Source: an uncultured Actinomycetes bacterium
Lineage (GTDB): Bacteria > Actinomycetota > Thermoleophilia > Solirubrobacterales > 70-9
Length of the DNA stretch: 9,581 nt
Assembly: GCA_946482365.1 (NCBI GenBank)
Contig: CAMLQY010000048.1
Span: forward strand, 1-9,581
Direction of reading: 5' to 3'
Shown piece after piece: positions 1-6,640 of this stretch. Numbering within the stretch: position 1 is the stretch's first letter; each line of letters begins with the position of its first letter. A program made the translations under genes and the position numbers. The notes below the pieces were generated by a model. It worked only from the letters and a program-made list of their open reading frames with translations, made no database searches and was not told the DNA's origin.

Positions 1-557
1 GCCCGCCGCTCGCGCTCGGCCTCGGCCTGGCGCGCCATCGCCCGCTGCATCTGCTCGGGGATCTCGACGTCCTTGATCTCGACCGCTGTCACCTTCACGC
101 CCCAGGGCTCGGTCGACTCGTCGATGATCTTCTGCAGCTCTTCGTTGAGCCGCTCGCGCTCGGAGAGCAGCTGGTCGAGCTCGGCCTTGCCGAGCACCGA
201 GCGCAGCGCCGTCTGGGCGATCTGCGAGGTGGCGAGCAGGTAGTTCTCGACCTCGACGATCGCCCGGTTGGAGTCGACCACGCGGAAGTAGGCGACGGCG
301 TTGACGCTGGAGGGGACGTTGTCGCGGGTGATCACCTCCTGCGGCGGGATGTTGAGCGTCACCGTGCGCAGGTCGACCTTGACGATGCGGTCGATGAAGG
401 GGATGAGCAGGATCAGGCCCGGGCCCTTGGTCGCGATCAGGCGGCCGAGGCGGAAGACGACGCCGCGTTCGTACTCGCGCAGGACCTTGACCGAGGCGCC
501 GAGGGCGATCAGGGCGAAGATCGCCAGGACGACCAGCACTCCGAGTGCGACTTCCAT
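1..557 (-). CDS. Slipin / stomatin-like SPFH (band 7) membrane protein, C-terminus cut by window edge
   Basis: The visible 185 residues start with a single hydrophobic anchor (about residues 3-22, rich in V, L, A and I). The next stretch, [14 protein letters not shown], is the characteristic opening of bacterial and archaeal slipins. The SPFH core follows ([19 protein letters not shown], then [15 protein letters not shown]), then the helical part with the conserved EPWGVKV and [20 protein letters not shown]. Slipins form membrane-bound oligomers that scaffold membrane domains; those paired with NfeD are substrates or partners of membrane proteases. The ATG is preceded by AAGGAG at a 7-base spacing, and it overlaps the nfeD stop as TGATG, so the pair is translationally coupled. 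About 70 or more C-terminal residues probably lie beyond position 1. Identification is strong at family level; the specific physiological role is not visible. Confidence 0.93.
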   Translation of the reverse strand, partial: MEVALGVLVVLAIFALIALGASVKVLREYERGVVFRLGRLIATKGPGLILLIPFIDRIVKVDLRTVTLNIPPQEVITRDNVPSSVNAVAYFRVVDSNRAIVEVENYLLATSQIAQTALRSVLGKAELDQLLSERERLNEELQKIIDESTEPWGVKVTAVEIKDVEIPEQMQRAMARQAEAERERR

Positions 558-1030
558 CAGCTTGCTCCTTCGTCGGCCTGGCCGGAAGACGCGGGACGGA
601 CGACCAGGGTCAGGCCCTCGACCGCGTCTACGCGGACTCTATCTCCCAAGCGGACGGCCCCATCGCCGTCGCCCACACGGGCCCGCCAGAGCGCACCCTC
701 GATCCAGACCTGGCCCTCGGGGTCGAGCGTGGTGCGCGCCTCGGCGGTCGCCCCGACCAGCTCCTCGGCCCCGGTGCGCACGGGCTCGTCGCGGTGCGCC
801 TCGAGCACTTTGCGGGCGACGAAGAAAAAGGTGACGAGCGAGAGCAGGCCCAGCGCGATCAGGGCCGGCCCGATGAAGTCGGCGTTGCCGGCGTCGGACT
901 CCAGCGCGACGATGCCGCCTGCGACCAGCCCGGCGGCCCCGAGCGCGGCAAGCACGCCGCCGGTCGGCAGCAGCAGCTCGGCAAGGAGCAACCCGACTCC
1001 GATCAGGGCGAGGACGACGAAGAAGTCCAT
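557..1030 (-). CDS. NfeD-like protein, short form (membrane anchor plus C-terminal OB-fold)
   Basis: This 157-residue protein has three hydrophobic segments (about 2-22, 26-44 and 53-74) and then a soluble domain (about 89-146). The soluble domain has the OB-fold signature of Nfe[21 protein letters not shown], then LWRARV, LGDRVRV, and GLTLVV near the end. It lacks the ClpP-like serine protease domain of long NfeD proteins, so it is the short type that partners with slipins. It lies directly upstream of the slipin gene and shares one base with it (TGATG), the classic nfeD-slipin operon. The ATG at 1030 follows the tlpA stop by only 7 bases with no clear Shine-Dalgarno sequence, suggesting dependence on translation from tlpA. 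A role in membrane-domain organisation or membrane protein quality control is family knowledge; it is not shown here. Confidence 0.9.
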   Translation of the reverse strand: MDFFVVLALIGVGLLLAELLLPTGGVLAALGAAGLVAGGIVALESDAGNADFIGPALIALGLLSLVTFFFVARKVLEAHRDEPVRTGAEELVGATAEARTTLDPEGQVWIEGALWRARVGDGDGAVRLGDRVRVDAVEGLTLVVRPASSGQADEGAS

Positions 1031-1037
1031 GGCCCGA

Positions 1038-1622
1038 TTATCCGCCTTCGCCGTCGCGTCCGAGCGCGTAGCGCTCGATGTCGGCCCGCAGCTCGTCCGC
1101 CTCGAGGTAGGGCTTCAAGTCGAGGTAGGCCAGCTCCCCCTCGCGGTCGTAGAAGGCGGTCGCCGGCAGGCCTGGCGCGCCGAGCTCGTTGGCGATCTCC
1201 TCGTCGGGGGAGCTGTAGCTGGGATAGGGGACCGGCGCCTCTTCGAGAAAGGTCTTCGCGGTGTCTTCGGAGTCCTGGCTGTTGACCCCGAGGAAGGCGA
1301 CGCGCTTGCCGTAGGCGGCCGACATCCGCTGGAAGGCCGGGAACTCGAGGCGGCAGGGCCCGCACCAGGATGCCCACAGGTTGACCACCACCGGGAAGCC
1401 CCGAAGCTCCCGGATGCGCTTCTCGTAGGCGTCGAGCCCACCCGGCAGCAGCTCGTTCCCTTGCCGGTGCAGGGCTGCGAGCGGCGCCGGGGAGCCGGCC
1501 AGCGCGGTGGCGTAGTCGGGGTGCTCGCCGCCGTAGTCGCCACCCTGCTCGACCCCGCAGCCCGCTGCCAGAAGCGCCGTTGCCGCAGCCAGCGCCATGC
1601 CGATCGCAAGCTTTCGTGCCAT
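1038..1622 (-). CDS. TlpA/ResA-family thioredoxin-like lipoprotein
   Basis: This 194-residue exported thiol-disulfide protein opens with MARK and a hydrophobic stretch ending in a lipobox, LLAAGC, with the lipidated cysteine at residue 22. It should therefore be anchored on the outer face of the membrane. The thioredoxin fold carries WASWCGPCRLEF with the redox pair C87/C90. VAFLGVNSQD follows, and the cis-proline loop GAPGLPATAFYD has its proline near 153. All of this matches TlpA/ResA/CcmG reductases that keep apocytochrome c or other exported cysteines reduced. ATG at 1622 is preferred over a TTG nine bases upstream: GGAA sits about 9 bases before the ATG but only 2 before the TTG. It is first in a minus-strand unit with nfeD and slipin. 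A cytochrome c link is attractive because Ccm genes are at the other end of the window, but the two are not adjacent. Confidence 0.9.
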   Translation of the reverse strand: MARKLAIGMALAAATALLAAGCGVEQGGDYGGEHPDYATALAGSPAPLAALHRQGNELLPGGLDAYEKRIRELRGFPVVVNLWASWCGPCRLEFPAFQRMSAAYGKRVAFLGVNSQDSEDTAKTFLEEAPVPYPSYSSPDEEIANELGAPGLPATAFYDREGELAYLDLKPYLEADELRADIERYALGRDGEGG

Positions 1623-1782
1623 TGTCGTCAATTCCGTGAGTACAATAAGTGCGTTCGGTTCGCATCAACGATGCAAGCCGCTGAGAGCGCCGGGGAGAGC
1701 AAGAGCAGATTCCCGGCATCCTCGTACCAGTGCCCCCGCTCACGATCTGCGTCGTCGCGGGGACGGAACCCCGAAAGCCTTC
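1623..1782. promoter_or_regulatory. Divergent spacer between tlpA (minus) and the helicase gene (plus)
   Basis: This 160-bp spacer is more AT-rich at its left end than its surroundings and must hold both promoters if each gene has its own. Towards tlpA there is a weak pair: TTGATG (minus strand, 1668-1663) and TATTGT (1647-1642), separated by 15 bp, shorter than the ideal 17. Towards the helicase, TACAAT (1641-1646) looks like a -10 box but has no good -35 at proper distance. A 5-bp inverted repeat GCATC-AAC-GATGC (1662-1674) and a tandem GTTCG-GTTCG (1653-1662) could be operator sequences. Promoter assignments are guesses from sequence only. Confidence 0.3.
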
Positions 1783-4368
1783 ATGGCCAAGACCAGCGAA
1801 GTTGCCGCGCGGGCGGCAGTTCCATCGAGTGCCGACATCGAGCGGGCGGCGAAGTTCGTCCGCGAGCCCTTCCTGCTCGACGGCGAGGGGCCGGAGGCGC
1901 TCGCGCCCGGCACGGCCCGCCGCCGCGCGCTCGACCGCGCCCTGCAGGAGCTCGACGACGGCGCCGGGGACCCCTCGATCCAGTGGCGGCGCGACTTCTC
2001 CCTGCTGCTGGGGCTGGAGCGCCTGCTCGCCGAGGAGCCGCCGAAGCTGCGCGACGGCGCCGAGCTGAACCCCCACCAGGTGGACGCTCTCTCGGGCACG
2101 CTGACCGAGCTGATGGCCGAGCAGCAGGTCGCGATCGCCGGCGAGGCCAACGGCGACGGCGCGACAGAGGTGGCCGAGAAGGCCCTGGCCCCAGCTGCGG
2201 ACGAGGGGGGCGGGGACGGCGAGGAAGCCCTGGAGGACGAGGAGCTCGCTCCCGACGAGGAGCCCCAGGACTGGGAGGAGGCGCCGGCCGGCGACGACGA
2301 GGAGGAGACGATCGAGGACGCGCCGGAGGACCCGGGCGCCGAGCGGCGCTTCTGGTTCGAGCACGCGACCGGCGCCGGCAAGACGGTCGCGGCGGTCGGC
2401 TTCATCGAGGCTTCCCGCACCGGCGGGGTGCTGATCCTCACCCACCGCCGCAACCTGGTCGACCAGTTCATCGGCGAGATCTCCGACCGCGGCTACAAGG
2501 AGCGCCTGCGCCCGCCGCTGCTCGACGGCCGCGACGACCCCGACGGCCCGGTCACGGTCGAGACCTACCAGTGGTTCGTGCGCAACCACAAGAAGATCTC
2601 CGACGCCTACTCGATCGTGATCTGCGACGAGGCGCACACCGCTCTGGGCGAGAAGACGAGCGCCTGCATCCGCGCCTGGGTCGGCCCCGTCTTCATCGGG
2701 ATGACCGCGACCGGCGCCCTGATCGCCCGCCACGTCACCGACCTCTTCCCGACCCAGACCTCCCGCTTCGACCTGATCCAGGCGGCGCGCCGCGGCGTGA
2801 TCTCGCCCCTGCGCTGCATGCGCATCCCGCCCGGCCCGGGGGTGCGGACGATCGCCAAGGTGCCGCTGCGCAAAGGCGAGGTCGACCAGGACTTCGACCA
2901 GGAGGAGCTGGCTGCGCTGCTGGACCAGGAGCCCTTCAACGTGGCGATCGCCGACCTCTACAAAACGCGCTTCGCCGGGATGCCGGGCGTCCTCTACACG
3001 GCCGGCGTGCAGCACGCGAAGAACGTCGCCCGGGCGCTGCAGGACGCCGGCATCGCCGCCCGTGCCGTCTCCGGGGAGACGCCGAAGCGCGAACTGGCGG
3101 AGATCCTCGCCGGCTTCGAGCGGGGCGAGGTCGACGTCCTCTGCAATGCGATGCTGCTCGCCGAGGGCTGGAACTCGCCGCGGGCGACGCTCTGCATGCA
3201 CCTGGCGCCGACCGCCTCGCGGCGGATCTACCAGCAGCGGGTCGGCCGCGTCACCCGGCGCGCGCCGGGCAAGGAGGCCGGCCTGGTGATCGACTTCGTC
3301 CATCCGGCGACGACCCACGACGAGGCGATCGTCACCCTGCACAGCCTGCTCGATCGCGACGTCTACCGCGGCGGCGCGATCGTGATCGGCCCCGTGCGCC
3401 GTGCGCGCGGGCGGCGGATCCGGGTCGAGCGGCGGATCGTCCCCGTCTCCGACAGCGAGGAACGCCGCATGCACGTGCTCGAACGCGAGATGTGGCGGAT
3501 TGCCGTCGACAACCTCGACCACGCCGAGCAGCACGCCTGGGCGGCGCTGGCCGGAGCGCGGGTGAACCCGCAGGGATGGCGCCGGGCACGGGCGATCCTC
3601 CAGGCTTCGCGCTCGACCGAGCTGCGCCGCCGCTTCCTGCTCACCTGCGTGCAGCGCAACCGCAACTCGCAGCTGAAACTGAAAGCGCTGAGCGAGATCG
3701 CCGACCTGGGCGACCCCGAGGCCTTCGACGACGCGATCGACATCGTCGGCACCTGGACCCGGGACGACCGCCGCGCGGGGACGAAAACGCTGCTGCAGGC
3801 GCTGGTCGACAAACGGATCGGCCGCCGCGACCAGGCACAGGCCTGGGTCTGGCGCCTCGCCTCCTACACCCGCGAGCTGCACGAAGAGTATGCGGTGCAG
3901 CGCTGGCCGGAGACCAAGCGGCTGCTCGGCCTGCTCGTCAACTCCTCCGGCCGCGCGCACGGCCGCAACGCGCGCCGGCTGGTCCACGCCGCGCGCAAAC
4001 AGGACCGGCGCCTGGCGGTGGCGCTGCTCGCCGCCTCGGTCTCGCACACGCCGGAGGGCGAAGAGGTCCTGCGCGGCGCCCGCATGCGGATGGCCCGCAA
4101 ACCCTCGGCGATCGCGCGGGAGCTGCTGCGCAACTTCCCCAAGGGCGGCAAACGGCGCAAGCGCCCGAACAAGAAACGGTCGCCCAAGAAGGGCGGCGAG
4201 GCGAGGCGAGGCGGCGCGAAAAAGGACTCGGGTCGCGACCGGGACGCCGAGTCGAACGGGAGCTCAGATGCGGAGCTGGACCTCTCCCGCGCCGAGGCTG
4301 ACGCGACCCCCTCCGGCAACGGCGACGACGAGGTTGCCGCGGTCGTCGATTCCGTCGGCGACTCCTGA
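1783..4368 (+). CDS. Superfamily 2 DEAD/DEAH-box helicase with acidic insertion, unassigned helical C-terminal region and basic tail
   Basis: This 861-residue protein has all core SF2 motifs. A Q-like motif, LNPHQVDAL, is near residue 95. Walker A, ATGAGKT, has K200. Motif Ia is ILTHRRNLVDQF (about 218). Walker B is the DEAH box at 282-285, and motif III is MTAT at 307-310. Motif IV is VLYTAG near 403, motif V is AEGWNSP (460-466), and motif VI is QQRVGRVTRR (484-493). It should be an ATP-dependent nucleic-acid translocase of the two-RecA-domain type; the substrate is unknown. About 60-70 extra residues, highly acidic at 140-186, separate the Q-like motif from Walker A. Residues about 505-786 are mostly helical with no motif I recognise, and 787-830 is Lys/Arg-rich. 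The start is ATG at 1783 with GAAAG 5 bases upstream; the frame is open further 5' but lies antisense to tlpA. Its last 105 bp overlap birA tail to tail. No nuclease or methylase neighbour suggests a defence system. Confidence 0.9.
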   Translation: MAKTSEVAARAAVPSSADIERAAKFVREPFLLDGEGPEALAPGTARRRALDRALQELDDGAGDPSIQWRRDFSLLLGLERLLAEEPPKLRDGAELNPHQVDALSGTLTELMAEQQVAIAGEANGDGATEVAEKALAPAADEGGGDGEEALEDEELAPDEEPQDWEEAPAGDDEEETIEDAPEDPGAERRFWFEHATGAGKTVAAVGFIEASRTGGVLILTHRRNLVDQFIGEISDRGYKERLRPPLLDGRDDPDGPVTVETYQWFVRNHKKISDAYSIVICDEAHTALGEKTSACIRAWVGPVFIGMTATGALIARHVTDLFPTQTSRFDLIQAARRGVISPLRCMRIPPGPGVRTIAKVPLRKGEVDQDFDQEELAALLDQEPFNVAIADLYKTRFAGMPGVLYTAGVQHAKNVARALQDAGIAARAVSGETPKRELAEILAGFERGEVDVLCNAMLLAEGWNSPRATLCMHLAPTASRRIYQQRVGRVTRRAPGKEAGLVIDFVHPATTHDEAIVTLHSLLDRDVYRGGAIVIGPVRRARGRRIRVERRIVPVSDSEERRMHVLEREMWRIAVDNLDHAEQHAWAALAGARVNPQGWRRARAILQASRSTELRRRFLLTCVQRNRNSQLKLKALSEIADLGDPEAFDDAIDIVGTWTRDDRRAGTKTLLQALVDKRIGRRDQAQAWVWRLASYTRELHEEYAVQRWPETKRLLGLLVNSSGRAHGRNARRLVHAARKQDRRLAVALLAASVSHTPEGEEVLRGARMRMARKPSAIARELLRNFPKGGKRRKRPNKKRSPKKGGEARRGGAKKDSGRDRDAESNGSSDAELDLSRAEADATPSGNGDDEVAAVVDSVGDS

Positions 4369-5025
4369 GCCGTCCTCCCAGCTGATCTCGCGCCCGCGCA
4401 GCGCGTCGCGGCGCCGCCACTCGGTCAGGACTTCGTCCTCGGCGGCCCAGACCCAGCGGTCTAGATGGCGGCTTAGGACTTGCGCAGCGGTGGGGAGACT
4501 CGGGGGGAGTCCCGGCGGAGCAACAGCGGGGAGGCTCCGGCGGGACTCCCCCCGAGTCTCCGTCGTTGCGCCGAAGAGGGAAGTCGCCGGGTGACGGAGG
4601 TCAGAGGGGAACTCATCGGGAGCTATGGAGAGGTTGAGTCCTATGCCGATCACGGCCCAGCCGTCTTGTGGCCTCGCCTCGATCAGGATTCCGGAGAGCT
4701 TGTGTTGCTCGAGCCAGACGTCGTTGGGCCACTTGACCTGGCACTCGATGCCGGGACGCAGCGCCTCGGCCGCGGTGCAGACGGCGAGCGGGACGGAGAG
4801 CGGCAGCAGCAGGTGGCGCTCGTCGAGGGGGCGGAGGATCGCCGAGTAGAGCAGCGCCCTGCCCCCGGGCGCGGTCCAGACACGGCCCTGGCGCCCCCGC
4901 CCGGCCGTCTGTTCGCGGGCCGTGACGACAGTCCCGCCCGGCGCCCCGCCCTCGGCCAGCTCCCGCGCCCGATCGTTGGTCGAGTTTGTGACGACGTAAT
5001 GCCGGTGGGGCACCCCGAAGGCCAC
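4264..5025 (-). CDS. birA: Biotin-[acetyl-CoA-carboxylase] ligase, monofunctional (no DNA-binding domain)
   Basis: This enzyme makes biotinyl-AMP from biotin and ATP and attaches biotin to the lysine of carboxyl carrier proteins. Family motifs in order (253-residue numbering) are STND (15-18), the biotin-binding loop GRGRQGRVW (42-50), KWPNDVW with catalytic Lys98 (98-104), KLSGILIE (109-116), GIGLNL (127-132), ATSL, and an SH3-like C-terminal domain (about 209-253). There is no N-terminal helix-turn-helix, so it is not a repressor of BirA type. Residues 154-178 are extra relative to the family and are encoded by a 68-bp palindrome. The start is uncertain. GTG 5025 has GAGG 5 bases upstream. 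GTG 5013 has GGAGGT at 10. GTG 5064 lies in a hairpin loop with no Shine-Dalgarno sequence. The C-terminal codons overlap the helicase 3' end antisense. Confidence 0.92.
   Translation of the reverse strand: MAFGVPHRHYVVTNSTNDRARELAEGGAPGGTVVTAREQTAGRGRQGRVWTAPGGRALLYSAILRPLDERHLLLPLSVPLAVCTAAEALRPGIECQVKWPNDVWLEQHKLSGILIEARPQDGWAVIGIGLNLSIAPDEFPSDLRHPATSLFGATTETRGESRRSLPAVAPPGLPPSLPTAAQVLSRHLDRWVWAAEDEVLTEWRRRDALRGREISWEDGSGVADGIDDRGNLVVAVAGGGRVSLGAGEVQLRI
4494..4561. repeat. 68-bp palindrome inside birA: 28-bp arms, 12-bp loop
   Basis: Arms at 4494-4521 and 4534-4561 are reverse complements with a single mismatch (4515 against 4540), separated by 12 bases (4522-4533). The left arm opens GGAGACTCGGGGGGAGTCCC and the right arm ends in its complement; flanking bases do not pair, so the boundaries are sharp. 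The birA frame reads through it as ETRGESRRS, then LPAV, then APPGLPPSLP, a segment absent from the usual ligase fold between ATSL and the following helix. This pattern resembles an inserted palindromic mobile element that kept the frame. On the plus strand it lies 126 bp beyond the helicase stop and could also act as a strong hairpin terminator without a U-tract. Both readings are inference. Confidence 0.85.
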
Positions 5026-5035
5026 CTCCCCCTCG

Positions 5036-5081
5036 TGACTTCGCCTTTTCCCGTCCGTATGCACCGGAAACGACGAAGTCA
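5036..5081 (-). promoter_or_regulatory. Intercistronic inverted repeat at the cobA-hemD / birA junction
   Basis: Arms 5036-5051 and 5066-5081 match at 14 of 16 positions around a 14-base loop; in minus-strand RNA one of the two mismatches is a G-U pair. The 5' arm of the transcript begins with the UGA stop of cobA-hemD, and the 3' arm ends just before a purine-rich GAGGGGGAGG that is the likely birA ribosome binding site. It may insulate or set the spacing for birA initiation, or stabilise the upstream message. It has no U-tract, so it is not a standard terminator. Confidence 0.5.
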
Positions 5082-6587
5082 GCGGTTGGCGGCGTCGGCG
5101 AGGAGGACGGCGAGGAGGCCGTCGACGTCGTGGCGCTCGGCTTCGATGTGGATCTCCAGGCCGGCTTCGCGGGCGGCTTCGCTGGTGACCGGGCCGATCG
5201 AGACGACTCGGGCGCTGCCCGGGAAGCGGTCGCCGAGCGCCTCGGTCAGGTTGCGCACGGTCGAGGAGGAGGTGAAGGTGACGTAGTCGGCGTCCCGGGC
5301 CGCCTCGATCGCCTCGTCGGAGGGCTGCTCTCGAACCGTCTCGTAGAGGGAGACGACGTCGACCTCGGCACCGCGCTTGCGCAGGGCGTCGGGGAGGACG
5401 CCGCGGGCCTCGGCGGCGCGGGCGACCAGGACCTTGCGCCCTGCGACGTCGATCCCGGCGAGCGCTTCCACCAGCGCCTCGGCGACGAACCTCTCCGGGA
5501 CGACGTCGGCCACGACTCCGTTCGCGGCGAGCGCCCTCGCGGTGCCGGGGCCGATCGCAGCCACCGTCGCGCCAGCGAGGGCGCGCGCGTCGAGGCCGGC
5601 CCCGCGCAGGGCCTCGAACAGAAGCCGCACGCCGTTGGGGCTGGTCAGGCAGACCAGGGCGTACTCGCGAATCGAGTCGACGGCGCCGCGCACCTCCTCG
5701 CTCTCGATTCGCGGCTCGACCCGGATCGCCGGCAGCTCGACCACCTCGGCCCCGAGGTCGCGCAACGTCGCCGCCAGGCCGCTCGCCTGCGCGCGGGCGC
5801 GGGTGACGATCACCCGGCGGCCGAACAGGGGCCGGCGCTCGAGCCAGGCGAGCGATTCGCGCCGCTCGACGACGGGACCGACGACGATCAGGGCCGGGGC
5901 GGCGACACCCTCGCGCTCGACCGCCTCGGCAAGCGTGCCGAGGGTGGCGATCACGGTGCGCTGTCCCTCCATCGTTCCCCGTTCAACCGCGGCCGCCGGC
6001 TCCTCCGCGCCCCGCCCCGCCTCGACCAGCGCCGCCGCGTTGGCGGCGAGACGCTTGACGCCCATGTAGAAGACGAGCGTGCCGGGGAAGCGCGCGAGCG
6101 CGTCCCAGTCGAGCGCGCTCTCCTCCTTGCCGGGGTCCTCGTGGCCGGTGACGAAGGCGACCGCGGAGGCGTCGTCGCGGTGGGTGACCGGGATGCCCGC
6201 GTAGGCGGTGGCGGCAACTCCTGCCGTCACCCCCGGAACCACCTCGAACTCGACCCCGGCCTCGCGCAGCGCTTCCCCCTCCTCGCCGCCCCGTCCGAAG
6301 ACGAACGGGTCGCCGCCCTTCAGCCGCACGACGCTCTTGCCGCTCAGCCCCGCCTCGACCAACCTCGCGCCGATCTCCTCCTGCGACATCGAGGGACGGT
6401 CCGGCGCCTTGCCGACGTAGACGAGCTCGGCGTCCTCGCGCGCCCCGTCGAGCGCCCCCGGCGGGATCAGCCGGTCGTAGAAGATCGCGTCGGCCGAGCC
6501 GATCAGCTCCAGCGCTCGCGCCGTCATCAGGCCGGGGTCGCCGGGTCCGGCACCGACCAGGTAGACGACACCGGGGCGCGCAATCAT
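5079..6587 (-). CDS. cobA-hemD: Fused uroporphyrinogen-III C-methyltransferase / uroporphyrinogen-III synthase
   Basis: This 502-residue bifunctional enzyme acts at the branch point between haem and sirohaem/B12. Residues about 5-245 form the SAM-dependent methyltransferase: [15 protein letters not shown] (8-22), [17 protein letters not shown] (87-103), [23 protein letters not shown] (117-139), and [16 protein letters not shown] (204-219). It makes precorrin-2 from uroporphyrinogen III. Residues about 256-502 form uroporphyrinogen-III synthase, which cyclises hydroxymethylbilane with ring D inversion: [11 protein letters not shown] (257-267), [15 protein letters not shown] (313-327), [12 protein letters not shown] (342-353), [12 protein letters not shown] (436-447), and [15 protein letters not shown] (462-476). 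ATG 6587 is chosen because the methyltransferase fold starts right after it; the frame is open 207 bases upstream but runs into hemC. GAAAGG about 9 bases before the ATG is the likely binding site, and it overlaps a hairpin arm. Confidence 0.95.
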   Translation of the reverse strand: MIARPGVVYLVGAGPGDPGLMTARALELIGSADAIFYDRLIPPGALDGAREDAELVYVGKAPDRPSMSQEEIGARLVEAGLSGKSVVRLKGGDPFVFGRGGEEGEALREAGVEFEVVPGVTAGVAATAYAGIPVTHRDDASAVAFVTGHEDPGKEESALDWDALARFPGTLVFYMGVKRLAANAAALVEAGRGAEEPAAAVERGTMEGQRTVIATLGTLAEAVEREGVAAPALIVVGPVVERRESLAWLERRPLFGRRVIVTRARAQASGLAATLRDLGAEVVELPAIRVEPRIESEEVRGAVDSIREYALVCLTSPNGVRLLFEALRGAGLDARALAGATVAAIGPGTARALAANGVVADVVPERFVAEALVEALAGIDVAGRKVLVARAAEARGVLPDALRKRGAEVDVVSLYETVREQPSDEAIEAARDADYVTFTSSSTVRNLTEALGDRFPGSARVVSIGPVTSEAAREAGLEIHIEAERHDVDGLLAVLLADAANR

Positions 6588-6640
6588 TCCGGTGCGCCTT
6601 TCCCCCGGAATACGTGGATAAAGCGCACCGGAACGGTCAC
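6584..6640 (-). other. Possible 18-codon bridging frame between hemC and cobA-hemD
   Basis: A GTG overlapping the hemC stop (GTGA) opens a frame [18 protein letters not shown] that ends in TGA overlapping the cobA-hemD ATG (ATGA). It crosses the whole junction hairpin. If translated, it would carry ribosomes through the stem straight onto the next start. GC-rich DNA has many short open frames, so this may be chance; nothing but position supports it. Confidence 0.2.
6587..6633 (-). promoter_or_regulatory. Intercistronic hairpin overlapping the cobA-hemD start codon
   Basis: TTCCGGTGCGC (6587-6597) and GCGCACCGGAA (6623-6633) are perfect complements. Past a one-base bulge (6598) the stem continues with TTT against AAA, giving 14 pairs around an 18-base loop. 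The 3' arm of the transcript ends on the A of the cobA-hemD ATG and covers part of its GAAAGG ribosome binding site. A shorter alternative stem uses ATTCCGG (6586-6592) with CCGGAAT (6605-6611), which also hides the start. Two exclusive structures over one start suggest translational control, though no ligand-binding domain is evident. Confidence 0.55.

Noticed and set aside
1623..1631. TTG start for the thioredoxin lipoprotein adding three residues
   Set aside because: The only nearby purine-rich stretch (GGAA) is 2 bases from the TTG but about 9 from the ATG at 1622, and the signal peptide is complete from the ATG.
1003..4047. Long minus-strand open frame antisense to the helicase gene (about 1014 codons)
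   Set aside because: The translation has no recognisable domain, while the opposite strand encodes a helicase with all its motifs in order.
729..4301. Very long plus-strand open frame overlapping nfeD, tlpA and the helicase gene (about 1190 codons)
   Set aside because: It is a low-complexity Arg/Ala/Pro/Gly-rich translation without domains and crosses three well-supported genes in other frames. Long open shadow frames are expected at this GC content.
1783..4368. The helicase as part of an anti-phage or restriction system
   Set aside because: No nuclease, methyltransferase, TIR, Cas or other defence gene is adjacent. The neighbours are housekeeping genes on the opposite strand.
4494..4561. 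The birA palindrome as an ordinary intrinsic terminator
   Set aside because: There is no U-tract on either strand after the stem, and it lies well inside an intact coding sequence on the minus strand. A plus-strand role remains possible and is noted among the findings.
6584..6640. Cobalamin riboswitch ahead of cobA-hemD
   Set aside because: The gap is only about 49 bases, too short for the aptamer, and no B12-box-like sequence is present.
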